Assembly: GCA_021613535.1 (NCBI GenBank)
Contig: CP075492.1
Location: forward strand, 18,724,001 to 18,788,000
DNA: 64,000 bases
Origin: Adineta vaga
Taxonomy: Eukaryota; Rotifera
Reading direction: 5' to 3'
Positions 62,108-64,000 of this stretch are shown here, one piece after another. A program made the translations under genes and the position numbers. Position 1 is the stretch's first letter; each line of letters begins with the position of its first letter. Under the pieces are notes generated by a model that saw only the letters and a program-made list of their open reading frames with translations, did not search any database and had not been told where the DNA came from.

Positions 62108-62193
62108 AGTGTGGGTGTGAGGGTGTGTTTATAACGGCGACTGGGTTCACTCACCCACACTCACACCAAGTCTTCACACCCAAACCGTCAAGA
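62108..62193. repeat. TGTGGG-type inverted repeat at actin break
   Basis: GTGTGGGTGTGAGGGTGTGT left arm, right arm CACTCACCCACACTCACACC, and an extra terminal AACCGTCAAGAT. It starts at the base where actin similarity ends. Confidence 0.8.
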
Positions 62194-62196
62194 TTA

Positions 62197-62634
62197 GTTA
62201 TTCATTCAAATATTCAATTGAATGAAAATTTAATTAAAGAACCGGCGATTTTTCTTACGGATTGTTTAATTGCTGCAACAATGAAATATTGTGATCAATC
62301 GGAAAAAGTTTGTTTATTTTCTTTTCTTTAGAAAGGAGATGCAATATTTTACGAAATATCACGTCATATCAATTCAACAACCGAAAATTTAAATGTTATT
62401 TTAGAAATTCATAAAGCAAAAAATATTCATCATTCTCGTTTATGTTCCCTTACCAATGGTTATCTTCCACCATTACATCGACAATTAATTTGTATTATGG
62501 AGTCAATATATGAACAAGGTGAATCAGCACAAACTCGATATACACGTACACAAGGTCCTACTGGAGAATATGACAAATCAATGCCGTTTGTTGATATTCA
62601 AAATAATGATTTGCACTCACCTCGATTGAAATAA
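62197..62634 (+). pseudogene. Gene fragment of unknown identity
   Basis: Open frame from about 62197 (SNIQLNENLIKEPAIFLTDC) to the TAA at 62632-62634, interrupted only by TAG at 62329-62331. The TAG is the end of a 24-nt GTTTGT...TTTAG stretch whose removal keeps the frame, joining CDQSEK to KGDAIFYEISRHINS. Later blocks are LTNGYLPPLHRQLICIMESI and TRYTRTQGPTGEYDKSMPF. About 137 residues, soluble in character, no ATG at the left end; the 5' part is probably missing beyond the hairpin. No family recognised. Either the insert is an exceptionally short intron or the gene is broken. Confidence 0.45.
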
Positions 62635-62821
62635 AGAAATTTTAATTTTTTTAAAGTAGTAAACAAGATTTTTATAATCATATTTTGTATGAAACACTTG
62701 ACGCAAAGATGACTCTATAGTGATTAATCGAAGTTTTTCTTTCGCATCTTAATCAAGTACGATCGGTGTTTATCATTGTTTACGTCTGAAGACGGTTTTG
62801 TACATATCATTATTGTACAAA

Positions 62822-63220
62822 ATGTCCGACGAAGAGGCATACAGTCTTGCAGATGCGAATAACAAAGTTCTTCAAGATATGATAAAATGTGCTGAACAAC
62901 AGAGACGCAGTGGTGCATCTAGTGAAGCTATGGCATGGGCGATCGAGATTTTAAGAAAATGGCAAATGCGATTTATAATCAATGGTAATTTGCCAAATGA
63001 AAAGTTAAAACAATGAGCACATTTCGGTTGTGAAGTTCATTGGAATACAGAAAGAATTCTTTCTACGGACAAATGGCTTTCAGATGGTCTCTTAAAAACT
63101 GGAAGACCAACTGATCGAGGTGGCAAACTTGAAAAATTTCAAACAGGCCATGAAGGAAAAGATTTTGATAATAAAAGTTATGCTCCATGGAAATCGATAT
63201 CAAAAAAATATACATATTAA
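62822..63220 (+). pseudogene. Small unknown protein with one in-frame TGA
   Basis: ATG at 62822 (MSDEEAYSLADANNKVLQDM). The frame is open for 132 codons except TGA at 63014-63016, between NEKLKQ and AHFGCEVHWNTERILSTDKW. Both halves are hydrophilic and protein-like, and the second ends GKDFDNKSYAPWKSISKKYT. CGA to TGA or TGG to TGA would explain the stop. No domain recognised; the product would be soluble. Could be a null allele or sequence error. Confidence 0.45.
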
Positions 63221-63541
63221 TTTCACTATTTTTTTTGTTATTCTATACTTCTTACACAAGAAAATAATCCTCTTGGAGACTGAAACTCAATCGAGTGATT
63301 TTTGTGGTCAGTTTAGTTTTTACGACACTTATCTTCATTGTTAAGCGGTAAACAACGCGATACAGAAAGAATGACCTCTTCTTTTTCATTTCGTTACCGA
63401 TCGTCAACAGAGATAATGAAACAAATAAACTCATTGTCTTCATCGATGATATCGGTCAAACAGAAGATGATATGAATATATCAACATTTCTGTATTCGAA
63501 TTCATAAGTAAAGAATTGTCTAGATAAATCATCCAATAAAA
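63221..63541. other. Intergenic stretch, nothing recognised
   Basis: AT-rich, 5' flank of the F-box gene; no gene seen. Confidence 0.5.
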
Positions 63542-64000
63542 ATGAACCAATCAATTGTTCAATTGGACGATTTACCTGATGAAATTCTTATAATCATTTT
63601 GAAAAAATTATGGAATCTAAGAGTACTCTATTCTTTAATAGGTATTAATAAAAAATTGGACAGACTTGCATGTGATCCAGGTTTTACGAAGTATTTATCA
63701 TTGGTCAATGGATCATCGGATGATTCAGTCTGTCCATTACCGGATATAGTTCTAAATCGATTTTGTTCACAAATTCTACCTAAAATTCATCATCATATTC
63801 AACAACTTGACCTGGAATCATCAACTATGGAACGTATACTTTCTACGACAAGCTATCCTAATTTGCATAGCCTTCGTTTATTCAAACTTCATTCAAAAAC
63901 AGCTGCATCACTTTTCACAAGTAAGACATAGCAGGATAATTAATGGATTTGATAAATATATTCTTTTTAGATCATCAATCTGCTTTATCTCATATGGATC
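63542..64000 (+). CDS. F-box protein, 5' part (cut by window end)
   Basis: ATG at 63542. Residues about 8-50 are a good F-box: QLDDLPDEILIIILKKLWNL, then LYSLIGINKKLDRLACD. An LRR-like region begins near 85 (IQQLDLESSTMERIL, NLHSLRLFKL). A 50-nt intron (63921-63970, donor GTAAGA, acceptor TTTTTAG) splits an Asn codon and joins SLFT to NHQSALSHMD, so the gene continues beyond the window. F-boxes recruit SKP1 in SCF ubiquitin ligases; the substrate is unknown. The F-box is closer to the canonical LPDEIL form than in the gene at 2341. Confidence 0.85.

Noticed and set aside
20253-63220. Alternative genetic code or programmed stop read-through
   Set aside because: Internal stops are both TAA and TGA, each in different genes, while normal genes here end in the same codons. 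Mutation, allelic nulls or errors are simpler.

Overview
The window is AT-rich animal nuclear DNA, most likely from a bdelloid rotifer. Three things point there: short introns (50-67 nt), a gene set of F-box/repeat proteins, NAD:arginine ADP-ribosyltransferases (ARTs), rhodopsin-like receptors and a bacterial-type flavohemoprotein, and dozens of interspersed TGTGGG-type tracts, the repeat I recall as the Adineta telomere unit. The species cannot be fixed from this sequence.

Layout. 0-2.3 kb: no gene, degenerate direct repeats. 2.3-11.5 kb: F-box-like gene, intact ART with TPR-like tail, a small spliced cysteine-rich membrane gene, a broken RING gene, an Mx/dynamin-like GTPase. 11.6-14.4 kb: two foldback/MITE elements, the last exons of an unknown gene, a secreted cysteine-rich peptide. 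14.8-24 kb: a 1538-residue LDLa/EGF/7TM receptor, an SDR gene broken by one stop, two dispersed repeats, a DJ-1/PfpI gene. 25.9-34.2 kb: TMEM272-like protein, two paralogous receptors, small membrane proteins, ankyrin-ART gene with one stop. 34.4-39 kb: a partly resolved secreted-protein gene, a heavily decayed gene, a WxxW/trypsin-like protease. 41-46 kb: three tandem copies of an unknown two-TM family, all frame-disrupted. 46-50.9 kb: hAT-type MITE, adenylate kinase-like gene, nested repeats. 51.6-60.8 kb: an undescribed paralogue pair (A intact, B broken), flavohemoprotein, decayed ART-TPR gene. 61-64 kb: tRNA-like B box, actin fragment, gene debris, start of another F-box gene.

The strongest unexplained signal is a family of 40-90 bp inverted repeats with the pattern ATCTTGAGGGTGTGGG, a spacer of about 15-35 nt, then the reverse complement. 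About 27 paired copies are spread over the window. None lies inside an intact coding sequence, and many lie 3-75 nt beyond a stop codon, whichever strand the gene is on. They may be 3'-end, terminator or boundary hairpins, or a mobile foldback that settles next to gene ends.

A second theme is recent decay: at least ten genes are broken, several by one in-frame stop or frameshift in an otherwise well-kept reading frame. piggyBac-type (TTAA) and hAT-type MITEs are also present, and one of them replaces the C-terminus of paralogue B.
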